NCBI GenBank assembly: GCA_964243295.1
Contig: CAXTEJ010000096.1
Span: 1-5,013, forward strand
Length of the DNA: 5,013 bases
Direction: 5' to 3'
DNA from: CAXTEJ01 sp964243295
Lineage (GTDB): Bacteria; Actinomycetota; Actinomycetes; Actinomycetales; Angustibacteraceae
This document shows positions 1-5,013 of the stretch, piece after piece. The position numbers and the translations under genes are program-made. Below the pieces are notes generated by a model. It was not told where the DNA came from, made no database searches, and saw nothing but the letters and a program-made list of their open reading frames with translations. Position 1 is the stretch's first letter; each line of letters begins with the position of its first letter.

Positions 1-73
1 GTGCCCAGCCGGCCGACAGCCGCGGACGGGCCGCGGCGTCCGGCGCGAGCGCGCTCGGCCGGCCCGCCGTCAC
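1..73 (-). CDS. Possible 5' end of a downstream polysaccharide-locus gene (partial)
   Basis: A minus-strand GTG at 73-71 overlaps the TGA stop of the Wzz-like gene (GTGA overlap) and opens a frame with no stop up to the window edge, about 24 codons. The residues are rich in Ala, Arg and Pro (begins V-T-A-G-R-P-S-A-L), like the short cytoplasmic tail that often precedes the first membrane helix of a polytopic protein. A 4-bp stop/start overlap is typical of translationally coupled operon genes. The upstream Shine-Dalgarno is weak, so coupling would matter. In polysaccharide loci, a gene after a Wzz-like protein is often an O-antigen ligase/polymerase, flippase or glycosyltransferase, but no diagnostic residue is visible here. 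The alternative is that this is just open GC-rich sequence after the Wzz stop. Confidence 0.4.
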   Translation of the reverse strand, partial: MTAGRPSALAPDAAARPRLSAGWA

Positions 74-738
74 GACCGCAGGTCGGCGGTGCGCCGCGGC
101 GGCGAGGCGACGAGCAGCTCGTCGTCCAGCGGCTCCACGTGGCGGGACGGACGGCGCTGCCGCCGGCGCGCGAGGCCCTCGACGGCGAGCGCGGCGGCGG
201 TGGCGAGCGCGAGCCCGACGGCCACCACGACCACCACGACGCGGGTCGTGCCCTCGGTGACCGGGACGGCCAGGACCGTCGGCGTCAGGCTCTGCAGCGT
301 GATGCGCGTGTCCTGCGCGGCCGAGACGTCGTCCTGCTGGCGGTCCAGCCGCTGCGCGAGCACCTCGAGCAGGTCCTCGACGGTCGAGACGGCGCCCGCC
401 CGCGTCCCCGCCTCGGCGGTCACCAGCAGCAGCGCCGACCGGCGGTCGGCCACGACCTCGAAGTCGGGGGAGGCCCCGCCCGCGAGCAGCTGCTCGCGCA
501 CGCGGTCGTCGGTCGTCGCGACGGCGAGCGACTCGGCGGTGGTCGGGATGCCGAGGCTCAGGTAGGCGTTGGCCCCCTCGCCGCCGGTCGGCGGCAGCAG
601 GATGACCGACGCGGAGGCCGAGAACCTCGGCGGCACCTGCGTCGTCGCGCCCCACGCGGCGCCCGCGGTGAGCAGGACGAGCGGCAGGAACACCGCCCAG
701 CGGCGCAGCAGGACCTTCGCCAGCTCCCAGAAGTCCAC
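70..738 (-). CDS. Wzz-like chain-length determinant / capsular polysaccharide biosynthesis membrane protein
   Basis: Predicted inner-membrane protein of 222 aa with the Wzz-type layout. A short N-terminal segment (V-D-F-W-E-L-A-K-V-L-L-R-R-W) leads into a first membrane helix at about residues 14-33. The P-P-R-F-S-A-S-A-S-V strand typical of Wzz domains follows at 36-45, then an extracytoplasmic domain to about 165. A second helix, starting in a run of valines, spans about 167-188, and an Arg-rich cytoplasmic tail ends the protein. Such proteins set polymer length or assist export in Wzy-dependent polysaccharide synthesis. There is no Walker motif, so no fused tyrosine kinase. It is shorter than enterobacterial Wzz (around 330 aa), with a smaller coiled segment at about 117-148. 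I chose GTG at 738 because GAGGGGG (747-753, minus strand) lies 8 nt upstream and the Wzz homology begins right there. The frame is open up to an ATG at 1002, but the added residues look non-coding. It is transcribed divergently from the sugar operon. Confidence 0.8.
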   Translation of the reverse strand: MDFWELAKVLLRRWAVFLPLVLLTAGAAWGATTQVPPRFSASASVILLPPTGGEGANAYLSLGIPTTAESLAVATTDDRVREQLLAGGASPDFEVVADRRSALLLVTAEAGTRAGAVSTVEDLLEVLAQRLDRQQDDVSAAQDTRITLQSLTPTVLAVPVTEGTTRVVVVVVAVGLALATAAALAVEGLARRRQRRPSRHVEPLDDELLVASPPRRTADLRS

Positions 739-746
739 CGGCTCGT

Positions 747-753
747 CCCCCTC
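747..753 (-). promoter_or_regulatory. Ribosome binding site deciding the Wzz-like start
   Basis: The minus strand reads GAGGGGG here, 8 nt before the GTG at 738-736. This supports the internal GTG over the ATG at 1002. The valines encoded at 780-778 and 840-838 are GTC codons and cannot serve as starts. Confidence 0.7.
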
Positions 754-764
754 GCTCTGCTGCC

Positions 765-775
765 GACGGTCCGTC
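765..775. repeat. Perfect 11-bp dyad GACGG-T-CCGTC
   Basis: Two 5-bp arms flank a single central base. An almost identical copy lacking only the last symmetric base lies at 923-933 (GACGGTCCGTG), and the 11 bases starting with the preceding C match exactly at 764-774 and 922-932. The copy at 765 sits in the leader just upstream of the Wzz-like ribosome binding site. It could be an operator half or full site, but the arms are short for DNA this GC-rich. Confidence 0.35.
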
Positions 776-829
776 CCGACCGGCGTGTCGTCGCCGCGGC
801 GCGTGCGCAGCGGGTGCAGCGTGCCACGA

Positions 830-842
830 CCGTCCGGGACGG
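830..842. repeat. Perfect 13-bp dyad CCGTCC-G-GGACGG
   Basis: Two 6-bp arms flank one central G. This is the longest perfect dyad I found in the divergent region, and its left arm overlaps the recurring 9-mer ACCGTCCGG (829-837). A one-base centre is too tight for an RNA hairpin loop, so protein binding as duplex DNA is the more natural reading. It lies about 220 bp upstream of the ROK start and 92 bp upstream of the Wzz-like start. Confidence 0.35.
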
Positions 843-963
843 CGGGGGTGCTTGCCTCGGCAGGGGGGCGGAAGAGAGGGTGTGACCGACGCCACCGTCC
901 GGCGACGATCCCGCGCGCTTTCGACGGTCCGTGGCAGAAGTGTGTGCCGAACGCACCGAAGCC

Positions 964-992
964 TTCCCATGTCTGCCCGAAGTCGCTACAGT
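964..992 (+). promoter_or_regulatory. Weak candidate promoter for the ROK-sugar ABC operon
   Basis: TTCCCA at 964-969 and TACAGT at 987-992 are separated by 17 bp. Each matches four of six positions of the sigma-70-type consensus, and TACAGT fits the TANNNT pattern common in actinobacterial -10 boxes. Transcription would start near 999, leaving a leader of roughly 50 nt before the GTG at 1052. A 9-bp dyad, GAAG-C-CTTC (958-966), overlaps the proposed -35 box and would be well placed for repression. Motif matches at this level also arise by chance. Confidence 0.3.
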
Positions 993-1037
993 CGCGCAAC
1001 AACGGCAGTGGCGGACGTCACTCCTGTCCCAGGTCCT

Positions 1038-1043
1038 GGAGGG
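1038..1043 (+). promoter_or_regulatory. Ribosome binding site deciding the ROK regulator start
   Basis: GGAGGG lies 8 nt before the in-frame GTG at 1052-1054. This selects that GTG over the upstream part of the frame, which is open back to 569 but runs through the Wzz-like gene and the intergenic region. The perfect dyad CCAGG-T-CCTGG (1029-1039) touches the first two bases of this site. Confidence 0.8.
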
Positions 1044-1051
1044 TTCGTCAC

Positions 1052-2245
1052 GTGGAGCGCGTCTCGAACCGTCCGGAGAACGCGCACCAGGCCCACCTGC
1101 TGCAGCTGCTGCGCGACGGCGGGCCGATCAGCCGCGCCGCGCTGGGCGACGCGGTCGTCCTGTCGCGCTCGCGGCTGGCCGTCGAGCTGGACCGCCTCAC
1201 CGACATGGGCCTGGTCGCGAGCCCCGGGCTCGCCGCCTCCCGCGGCGGCCGGCGCTCGGCGATCGTCGAGCTGTCGCCCGCGCTGCGCTTCCTCGGCGTC
1301 GACATCGGTGCGACCTCGGTCGACGTCGCCGTCACCGACGGCGAGCTGCGCGTGCTCGCGCGCGCCAGTCAGCGGGCCGACGTCCGCGAGGGCCCCGACG
1401 CCGTGCTCGCCATCGTGCTCGAGCTCGTCGGCAAGCTGCAGGCCGAGGGCTGGGGGCTGCAGCTGCACGGCGCCGGCATCGGCGTGCCCGGGCCGGTGAG
1501 CTTCCGCGAGGGCGTGCCGGTGGCCCCGCCGATCATGCCCGGCTGGGACCAGTTCCCGGTGCGCGACGTCCTGGCCCAGCACCTGCGCTGCCCGGTCCTC
1601 GTCGACAACGACGTCAACATCATGGCGCTCGGCGAGATGCACCGCGGCGTGGTGCGCACGGTCGACGACTTCCTGTTCGTCAAGATCGGCACCGGCGTCG
1701 GCTGCGGCATCGTGGTCGACGGCAAGGTCTACCGGGGCGCCAGCGGCAGTGCCGGCGACCTCGGCCACATCACCGTCGACGACGGCGATGTGGTGTGCTC
1801 CTGCGGCAACACCGGCTGCCTGGAGGCGTACTTCAGCGGTGCGGCGCTGGCCCGGCAGGCCACGGCCGCGGCCCTGTCCGGGTCCTCGCCGCACCTCGCC
1901 GAGCGCCTCGCGGCTGCCGGCGAGCTCACCGCGGTCGACGTCGCCGACGCCACCGCGGCCGGCGACCCCGTCGCCGTCGCCATGGTCCGCGACGGCGGAC
2001 GCCGTGTCGGACAGCTGCTCGCGGGACTCGTGAGCTTCTTCAACCCTGGAGCAGTCGTGATCGGTGGTGAGGTCGCCAGCGGGCTGGGTCACCCCCTGCT
2101 GGCAGAGATCCGCAGCGTCGTCTACCGGAGGTCCCTGCCGCTGGCCACGGGCAACCTCCCGATCGTGCTGTCCGAGATGGGCACCGAGGCCGGGGTCGTC
2201 GGGGCGACGCGCATGATCTCCGACCAGGTGCTGTGCCATGTCTGA
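1052..2245 (+). CDS. ROK-family transcriptional regulator (winged helix plus sugar-kinase-like domain)
   Basis: Predicted cytoplasmic DNA-binding repressor of 397 aa, the usual length for NagC/Mlc/XylR-type ROK regulators. A MarR-like winged helix covers about residues 11-75: helices around 15-22 and 27-50, then the R-G-G-R-R wing at 64-68. The ROK domain follows: D-I-G-A-T phosphate loop (84-88), V-P-G-P (145-148), D-N-D-V-N with the kinase-type Asp at 187, G-T-G-V-G (213-217), G-D-L-G-H (235-239), and a complete zinc site of His239 with C-S-C-G-N-T-G-C (Cys249, 251, 256). N-P-G-A-V-V-I-G-G-E (331-340) matches the C-terminal nucleotide region. In the sugar-binding ExGH motif, Asp236 replaces Glu. 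The presence of the helix-turn-helix argues for a regulator, with residual kinase activity possible but unproven. Being the first gene of the transporter operon, it most likely represses that operon and itself until a sugar ligand releases it. Its stop overlaps the ATPase start by 8 bp. Confidence 0.92.
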   Translation: MERVSNRPENAHQAHLLQLLRDGGPISRAALGDAVVLSRSRLAVELDRLTDMGLVASPGLAASRGGRRSAIVELSPALRFLGVDIGATSVDVAVTDGELRVLARASQRADVREGPDAVLAIVLELVGKLQAEGWGLQLHGAGIGVPGPVSFREGVPVAPPIMPGWDQFPVRDVLAQHLRCPVLVDNDVNIMALGEMHRGVVRTVDDFLFVKIGTGVGCGIVVDGKVYRGASGSAGDLGHITVDDGDVVCSCGNTGCLEAYFSGAALARQATAAALSGSSPHLAERLAAAGELTAVDVADATAAGDPVAVAMVRDGGRRVGQLLAGLVSFFNPGAVVIGGEVASGLGHPLLAEIRSVVYRRSLPLATGNLPIVLSEMGTEAGVVGATRMISDQVLCHV

Positions 2246-3785
2246 GTCGACGAGCCGCCGGGTGGCGGGCGGGGACGACCGCACGACCGCCCTGCTGCAG
2301 ATGAGCGGCATCACCAAGAGCTTCCCCGGCGTCCGCGCCCTGGACGGCGTCGACCTCGACGTCCGCCCGGGCGAGGTGCACTGCCTGCTCGGGCAGAACG
2401 GCGCCGGCAAGTCGACCCTCATCAAGGTGCTCGCCGGGGCGCACCAGCCCGACGACGGCGAGATCACCTGGCGCGGCGAGCCGGTCAAGCTCAGCAACCC
2501 GCAGGCCGCCATGAGGCTCGGCGTCGCGACGATCTACCAGGAGCTCGACCTCGTCGACGGGCTCACCGTCGCGGAGAACATCTACCTGGGCCACGAGCAC
2601 AGCGCCGCCGGCTTCATGAAGGCCGGCGCCGCCTCGGCGGCCACCAAGGACCTGCTGCGCCGCCTCGGCCACCCCGAGATCTCGCCCGACCGCGAGGTCG
2701 GCCGGCTGTCCGCCGCCGGCAAGCAGATCGTCAGCATGGCGCGGGCGCTGTCGCACGACGCCAAGATCCTCATCATGGACGAGCCGTCCGCGGTCCTCGA
2801 CTCCGGCGAGGTCGACAAGCTCTTCCACGTGATGCGCGACCTCACCGACGAGGGCATCGGCATCATCTACATCTCGCACCGCCTCGAGGAGATCCGCGAG
2901 GTCGGCGACCGGGTCACCGTCCTCAAGGACGGCCGGACGGTCTCGACCGGGCTGTCGGCGCGCGACACCCCGACCTCCGAGCTCATCCGGCTCATGACCG
3001 GGCGCACGATCGAGTACGTGTTCCCGCAGCACCAGCCGGTCGCGCCCGACGCGCCGGTCGTGCTCTCGGTCGAGGGGCTGTCCCGGCTCGGCGAGTTCTC
3101 CGACGTCAGCTTCGAGGTGCGCGCCGGCGAGATCGTCGGTATCGCCGGCCTGGTCGGGGCCGGTCGCTCGGAGGTCCTCGAGACGATCTACGGCGCCCGC
3201 AAGGCGACGTCCGGCACGGTCACGGTCGACGGCAAGCGGCTGCGCAACGGCTCGCTCAACGCGGCGGTGGCGGCCGGCATGGGCCTGGCCCCCGAGGAGC
3301 GCAAGAGCCAGGCGCTGCTGCTCGACCAGTCGATCACCCGCAACATCACGCTGTCGACGCTCGGCCGCTTCGCGCAGACCGGCTTCATGCGCCGCGCCGC
3401 CGAGCGCGCCGCGGCCAGCGAGAACGCCAAGTCGCTCAACGTCCGCCCGGCGGGCGTCGACCGCAACGTCCGCACCCTGTCCGGCGGCAACCAGCAGAAG
3501 GTCGTGCTCGGCCGCTGGCTGCTGCGCGGCTGCCGCGTCCTGCTGCTCGACGAGCCGTCCCGCGGCGTCGACGTCGGCGCACGCAGCGAGATCTACGCCC
3601 TGGTCCGCCGGCTCGCCGACGAGGGCGTCGCCGTCATCGTGGTGTCCAGCGAGATCCCCGAGGTGCTCGGTCTGGCCGACCGCGTCCTCGTCCTGCGAGA
3701 AGGCCGCGTCGTCCACACAGGTCCGTCGTCAGAGATCGACGAGCACAAGGTGCTCGACCTCGTCATGGAAGGAAGTGCCGTATGA
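2238..3785 (+). CDS. CUT2-type sugar ABC transporter ATP-binding protein (two NBDs)
   Basis: Predicted membrane-associated ATPase of 515 aa that powers sugar uptake, with two fused nucleotide-binding domains as in RbsA/MglA/XylG. NBD1 has Walker A G-Q-N-G-A-G-K-S-T (52-60), Q-loop Gln101, signature-position L-S-A-A-G-K-Q (157-163), Walker B I-L-I-M-D-E-P (177-183) and H-loop His214. NBD2 has a Walker A without lysine, G-L-V-G-A-G-R-S-E (304-312), then A-P-E-E-R-K (351-356), a canonical L-S-G-G-N-Q-Q signature (414-420), Walker B L-L-L-D-E-P-S-R-G (435-443), and Ser-Ser (470-471) where the H-loop His would be. This asymmetry, with one complete and one degenerate site, is normal for the family. 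The ATG start has AGGTG (2226-2230) 7 nt upstream. About 20 hydrophilic residues precede the first domain; Met22 is an alternative start. It overlaps the ROK gene by 8 bp and the permease by 4 bp, so the three are probably co-translated. The substrate is not readable from the ATPase. Confidence 0.95.
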   Translation: MSESTSRRVAGGDDRTTALLQMSGITKSFPGVRALDGVDLDVRPGEVHCLLGQNGAGKSTLIKVLAGAHQPDDGEITWRGEPVKLSNPQAAMRLGVATIYQELDLVDGLTVAENIYLGHEHSAAGFMKAGAASAATKDLLRRLGHPEISPDREVGRLSAAGKQIVSMARALSHDAKILIMDEPSAVLDSGEVDKLFHVMRDLTDEGIGIIYISHRLEEIREVGDRVTVLKDGRTVSTGLSARDTPTSELIRLMTGRTIEYVFPQHQPVAPDAPVVLSVEGLSRLGEFSDVSFEVRAGEIVGIAGLVGAGRSEVLETIYGARKATSGTVTVDGKRLRNGSLNAAVAAGMGLAPEERKSQALLLDQSITRNITLSTLGRFAQTGFMRRAAERAAASENAKSLNVRPAGVDRNVRTLSGGNQQKVVLGRWLLRGCRVLLLDEPSRGVDVGARSEIYALVRRLADEGVAVIVVSSEIPEVLGLADRVLVLREGRVVHTGPSSEIDEHKVLDLVMEGSAV

Positions 3786-4873
3786 GCGAGCCCACGCTCC
3801 AGCGGACGGGGGTGCAGTCCACCGTGCCGCCCGACGCCGTGACGGGTCACGACGCACCCGGGATGTCGACCGCCCCCGTGGGCGGCGACCCGGCGCCCGC
3901 GTCCCGCCTCGCGCAGATGCTCGGCAGCCCCGCCGGGCGCAGCGCGGGACTCGTCATCGCGCTGCTCCTGCTGCTCGTCGTCGGGGCGGTCACGGCCGGC
4001 GACCGGTTCGCGAGCGTCGACAACCTGCTCACCGTGCTCCGCTTCGCGTCGGTCATCGGCGTGGTGAGCATCGGCATGACGTTCGTCATCACCGGCGGCG
4101 GCATCGACCTGTCGGTCGGCGCGATCGTCGCGCTGTCGTCGGTGTGGTCGACGACGCTCGCCACGCAGGCGTTCGCCGAGGACACCCACTGGATCATCAT
4201 GGTGGGGTCGGCCCTGCTCGTCGGCGCCGGCTGCGGGCTCGTCAACGGCCTGCTCATCGCGTACGGCCGGCTGGCGCCGTTCATCGCCACGCTCGCCATG
4301 CTCGCCGCGGCCCGCGGCCTGGCGGAGATCATCGCCCAGCGCCGCACGCAGATCGTCACCCAGCGCGGCTTCGTCGACTTCTTCGGCGGCGACGTGCTCG
4401 GCGTCCCCGTCCTGGTCGTGATCTTCGCGCTGGTCGCTCTCGCCGGCTGGGTCCTGCTGAACCGCACCACCTACGGCCGCCGCACGCTGGCCGTCGGCGG
4501 CAATCCGGAGGCGGCCCGCCTGGCCGGCATCGGGGTGCAGCGGCACATGACCACGCTGTACGTCCTGCTCGGCGCGGCCTGCGGCCTGGCCGCCGTGATG
4601 ATCGTGGCCCGCACGACGACCGGCAGCTCCACGCACGGCTCGCTCTACGAGCTCGACGCCATCGCGGCCGTCGTCATCGGCGGCACGCTGCTCAGCGGTG
4701 GCCGCGGCACCATCGTCGGCACGGTCATCGGCGTCATGATCTTCGCGACGCTCACCAACGTCTTCACGCTGAACAACCTCGACACGTCCACCCAGGCCGT
4801 GGCCAAGGGCGCCATCATCGTCGCCGCCGTCCTGCTGCAGCAGCGGGTGGCAGCGCGCAACGGGGTCGGCTAG
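3782..4873 (+). CDS. CUT2-type sugar ABC transporter permease (BPD_transp_2 family)
   Basis: Predicted polytopic inner-membrane protein of 363 aa forming the sugar channel, related to RbsC/XylH/AraH. Hydrophobic segments begin at about residue 55 (G-L-V-I-A-L-L-L-L-L) and recur to about 352. Family motifs include G-G-G-I-D-L-S-V-G (105-113), T-L-A-M-L-A-A-A-R-G (170-179), the cytoplasmic loop T-T-Y-G-R-R-T with G-G-N-P-E-A-A-R-L-A-G-I (229-250), thought to contact the ATPase, and A-V-V-I-G-G-T-L-L-S-G-G-R-G-T (296-310). The ATG overlaps the ATPase stop (ATGA) and has AAGGAAG (3769-3775) 6 nt upstream. About 50 hydrophilic, Pro/Thr/Ser-rich residues precede the first helix, longer than in RbsC. 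Met28 is a possible later start, but no good ribosome binding site precedes it. The gene ends with TAG, followed by an 85-bp gap before the next start. It probably works as a homodimer, as no second permease gene follows directly. Confidence 0.95.
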   Translation: MSEPTLQRTGVQSTVPPDAVTGHDAPGMSTAPVGGDPAPASRLAQMLGSPAGRSAGLVIALLLLLVVGAVTAGDRFASVDNLLTVLRFASVIGVVSIGMTFVITGGGIDLSVGAIVALSSVWSTTLATQAFAEDTHWIIMVGSALLVGAGCGLVNGLLIAYGRLAPFIATLAMLAAARGLAEIIAQRRTQIVTQRGFVDFFGGDVLGVPVLVVIFALVALAGWVLLNRTTYGRRTLAVGGNPEAARLAGIGVQRHMTTLYVLLGAACGLAAVMIVARTTTGSSTHGSLYELDAIAAVVIGGTLLSGGRGTIVGTVIGVMIFATLTNVFTLNNLDTSTQAVAKGAIIVAAVLLQQRVAARNGVG

Positions 4874-4878
4874 GCCCC

Positions 4879-4895
4879 GGGGCGACCCGCGCCCC
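4879..4895 (+). other. GC-rich intercistronic hairpin after the permease gene
   Basis: GGGGCG (4879-4884) and CGCCCC (4890-4895) form a 6-bp all-GC stem with a 5-nt loop, starting 6 nt after the permease stop. No T-tract follows, so it is not a standard intrinsic terminator. In binding-protein transporter operons, such hairpins can protect or partly separate the mRNA of the binding protein from that of the membrane components. That role is inference here, and six GC pairs can arise by chance in this composition. The overlapping 10-bp palindrome GCCCCGGGGC (4874-4883) has no loop. Confidence 0.35.
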
Positions 4896-4943
4896 CCGCA
4901 CCTGCGCACGACCCCCGCTCAGCTCCGTCCTGCACACCCTTCC

Positions 4944-4951
4944 AAGGAGAG
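4944..4951 (+). promoter_or_regulatory. Strong ribosome binding site of the last, partial gene
   Basis: AAGGAGAG lies 7 nt before the ATG at 4959. It is the closest match to the anti-Shine-Dalgarno in the operon, consistent with high expression of a binding protein relative to the ATPase and permease. Confidence 0.75.
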
Positions 4952-4958
4952 ATCACCC

Positions 4959-5013
4959 ATGTCCCTGCACCTCAGCCGGACGTCGCGGCTCGGTTCCACC
5001 ACGCTGGCGCTGC
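4959..5013 (+). CDS. Start of a probable secreted sugar-binding protein (partial, N-terminus only)
   Basis: Eighteen complete codons are visible before the right edge: M-S-L-H-L-S-R-T-S-R-L-G-S-T-T-L-A-L. Two arginines (7 and 10) followed by a stretch turning hydrophobic look like the beginning of a signal peptide. Position supports a periplasmic-binding-protein-like sugar-binding lipoprotein: a CUT2 transporter needs one, none is encoded earlier in the operon, and the gene has a strong ribosome binding site 85 bp after the permease. The lipobox cysteine and the binding domain lie outside the window, so the identity is inferred from context. Confidence 0.65.
   Translation, partial: MSLHLSRTSRLGSTTLAL

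Larger units (their letters stand above)
739..1051. other. Divergent intergenic region between the Wzz-like gene and the ROK-sugar ABC operon
   Basis: This 313-bp stretch separates two genes transcribed away from each other, so it should carry both promoters and any operator for the ROK repressor. Frames cross it on both strands, but their residues show no domain-like pattern and the good ribosome binding sites sit at its two ends. The part from about 930 to 1005 is visibly richer in A and T than the flanking genes, as expected for promoter DNA. Short perfect dyads are at 765-775, 830-842, 958-966 and 1029-1039. The 9-mer ACCGTCCGG is at 829-837 and 894-902 and again just inside the regulator gene at 1068-1076. 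I found no clear minus-strand promoter and no RNA gene or riboswitch. Confidence 0.7.

Noticed and set aside
212..241. Tandem CCACCACGA-type repeats within the Wzz-like gene
   Set aside because: They encode the valine run of the second membrane helix with GTG/GTC codons, so composition and protein constraint explain them.
1..885. Plus-strand open frames of 294 and 158 codons across the Wzz-like gene
   Set aside because: They are Arg- or Ser-rich shadows with no domain signal. The minus strand has the Wzz topology and a well-placed ribosome binding site.
739..1002. N-terminal extension of the Wzz-like protein to the ATG at 1002
   Set aside because: The 88 added residues lack family similarity, and the extension would consume most of the divergent promoter region. 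The GTG at 738 has a strong ribosome binding site.
569..1051. N-terminal extension of the ROK regulator back to 569
   Set aside because: It would overlap the Wzz-like gene and add 161 residues before a winged helix that normally sits at the very N-terminus. The GTG at 1052 has GGAGGG at ideal spacing.
986..2512. A 508-codon open frame on the minus strand antisense to the ROK gene
   Set aside because: It is a shadow of GC-rich codon use. Its residues are low-complexity Ala/Arg/Asp/Val/His without any domain pattern, while the opposite strand encodes an unmistakable ROK protein.
2040..3716. A 558-codon minus-strand open frame antisense to the ATPase
   Set aside because: It has compositionally biased residues and no recognisable motif. 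The plus strand holds a full sugar ABC ATPase with all its motifs in order.
4874..4883. GCCCCGGGGC palindrome right after the permease stop as a terminator
   Set aside because: A perfect palindrome without a loop cannot form a normal hairpin, and no T-tract follows. The downstream gene also appears to belong to the same operon.
3593..4909. A 438-codon minus-strand open frame antisense to the permease
   Set aside because: Its sequence is dominated by Arg, Asp, Ala, Gly, Glu and His, typical of antisense reading of a GC-rich membrane protein gene.

Overview
The window comes from a high-GC bacterium, almost certainly an actinobacterium. Base composition is very GC-rich, third codon positions are nearly all G or C, and GTG starts are used. 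The protein families fit, but I cannot name a genus.

Left part (1-738, minus strand): the end of an envelope-polysaccharide locus that continues beyond the left edge. A complete 222-aa Wzz-like (chain-length determinant / capsule biosynthesis) membrane protein is followed, with a 4-bp GTGA overlap, by what looks like the first 24 codons of another minus-strand gene.

Middle (739-1051): a 313-bp divergent intergenic region. It should hold the promoters for both directions. It contains several short dyads, two extra copies of a 9-mer that recurs in the start of the regulator gene, and one weak promoter candidate on the plus strand.

Right part (1052-5013, plus strand): a tightly packed sugar-import operon of the CUT2 (ribose/xylose/galactose-type) class. 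The order is a ROK-family repressor with an N-terminal winged helix (397 aa), a tandem-NBD sugar ABC ATPase (515 aa), a BPD_transp_2 permease (363 aa), an 85-bp gap with a small GC-rich hairpin, and the first 18 codons of a gene beginning like a secreted substrate-binding protein. The first three genes overlap by 8 and 4 bp, implying one transcript and translational coupling. The likely logic is that the ROK protein senses a sugar or sugar phosphate and represses its own transporter operon, and that the binding protein delivers substrate to a permease dimer driven by the ATPase. The substrate cannot be read from this sequence.

I see no mobile element, CRISPR array, tRNA or rRNA. The content is ordinary for an actinobacterial genome and I found no convincing new system. 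The most useful second looks are the operator candidates in the divergent region, the altered motifs in the ROK protein and ATPase, the intercistronic hairpin, and the unresolved substrate.
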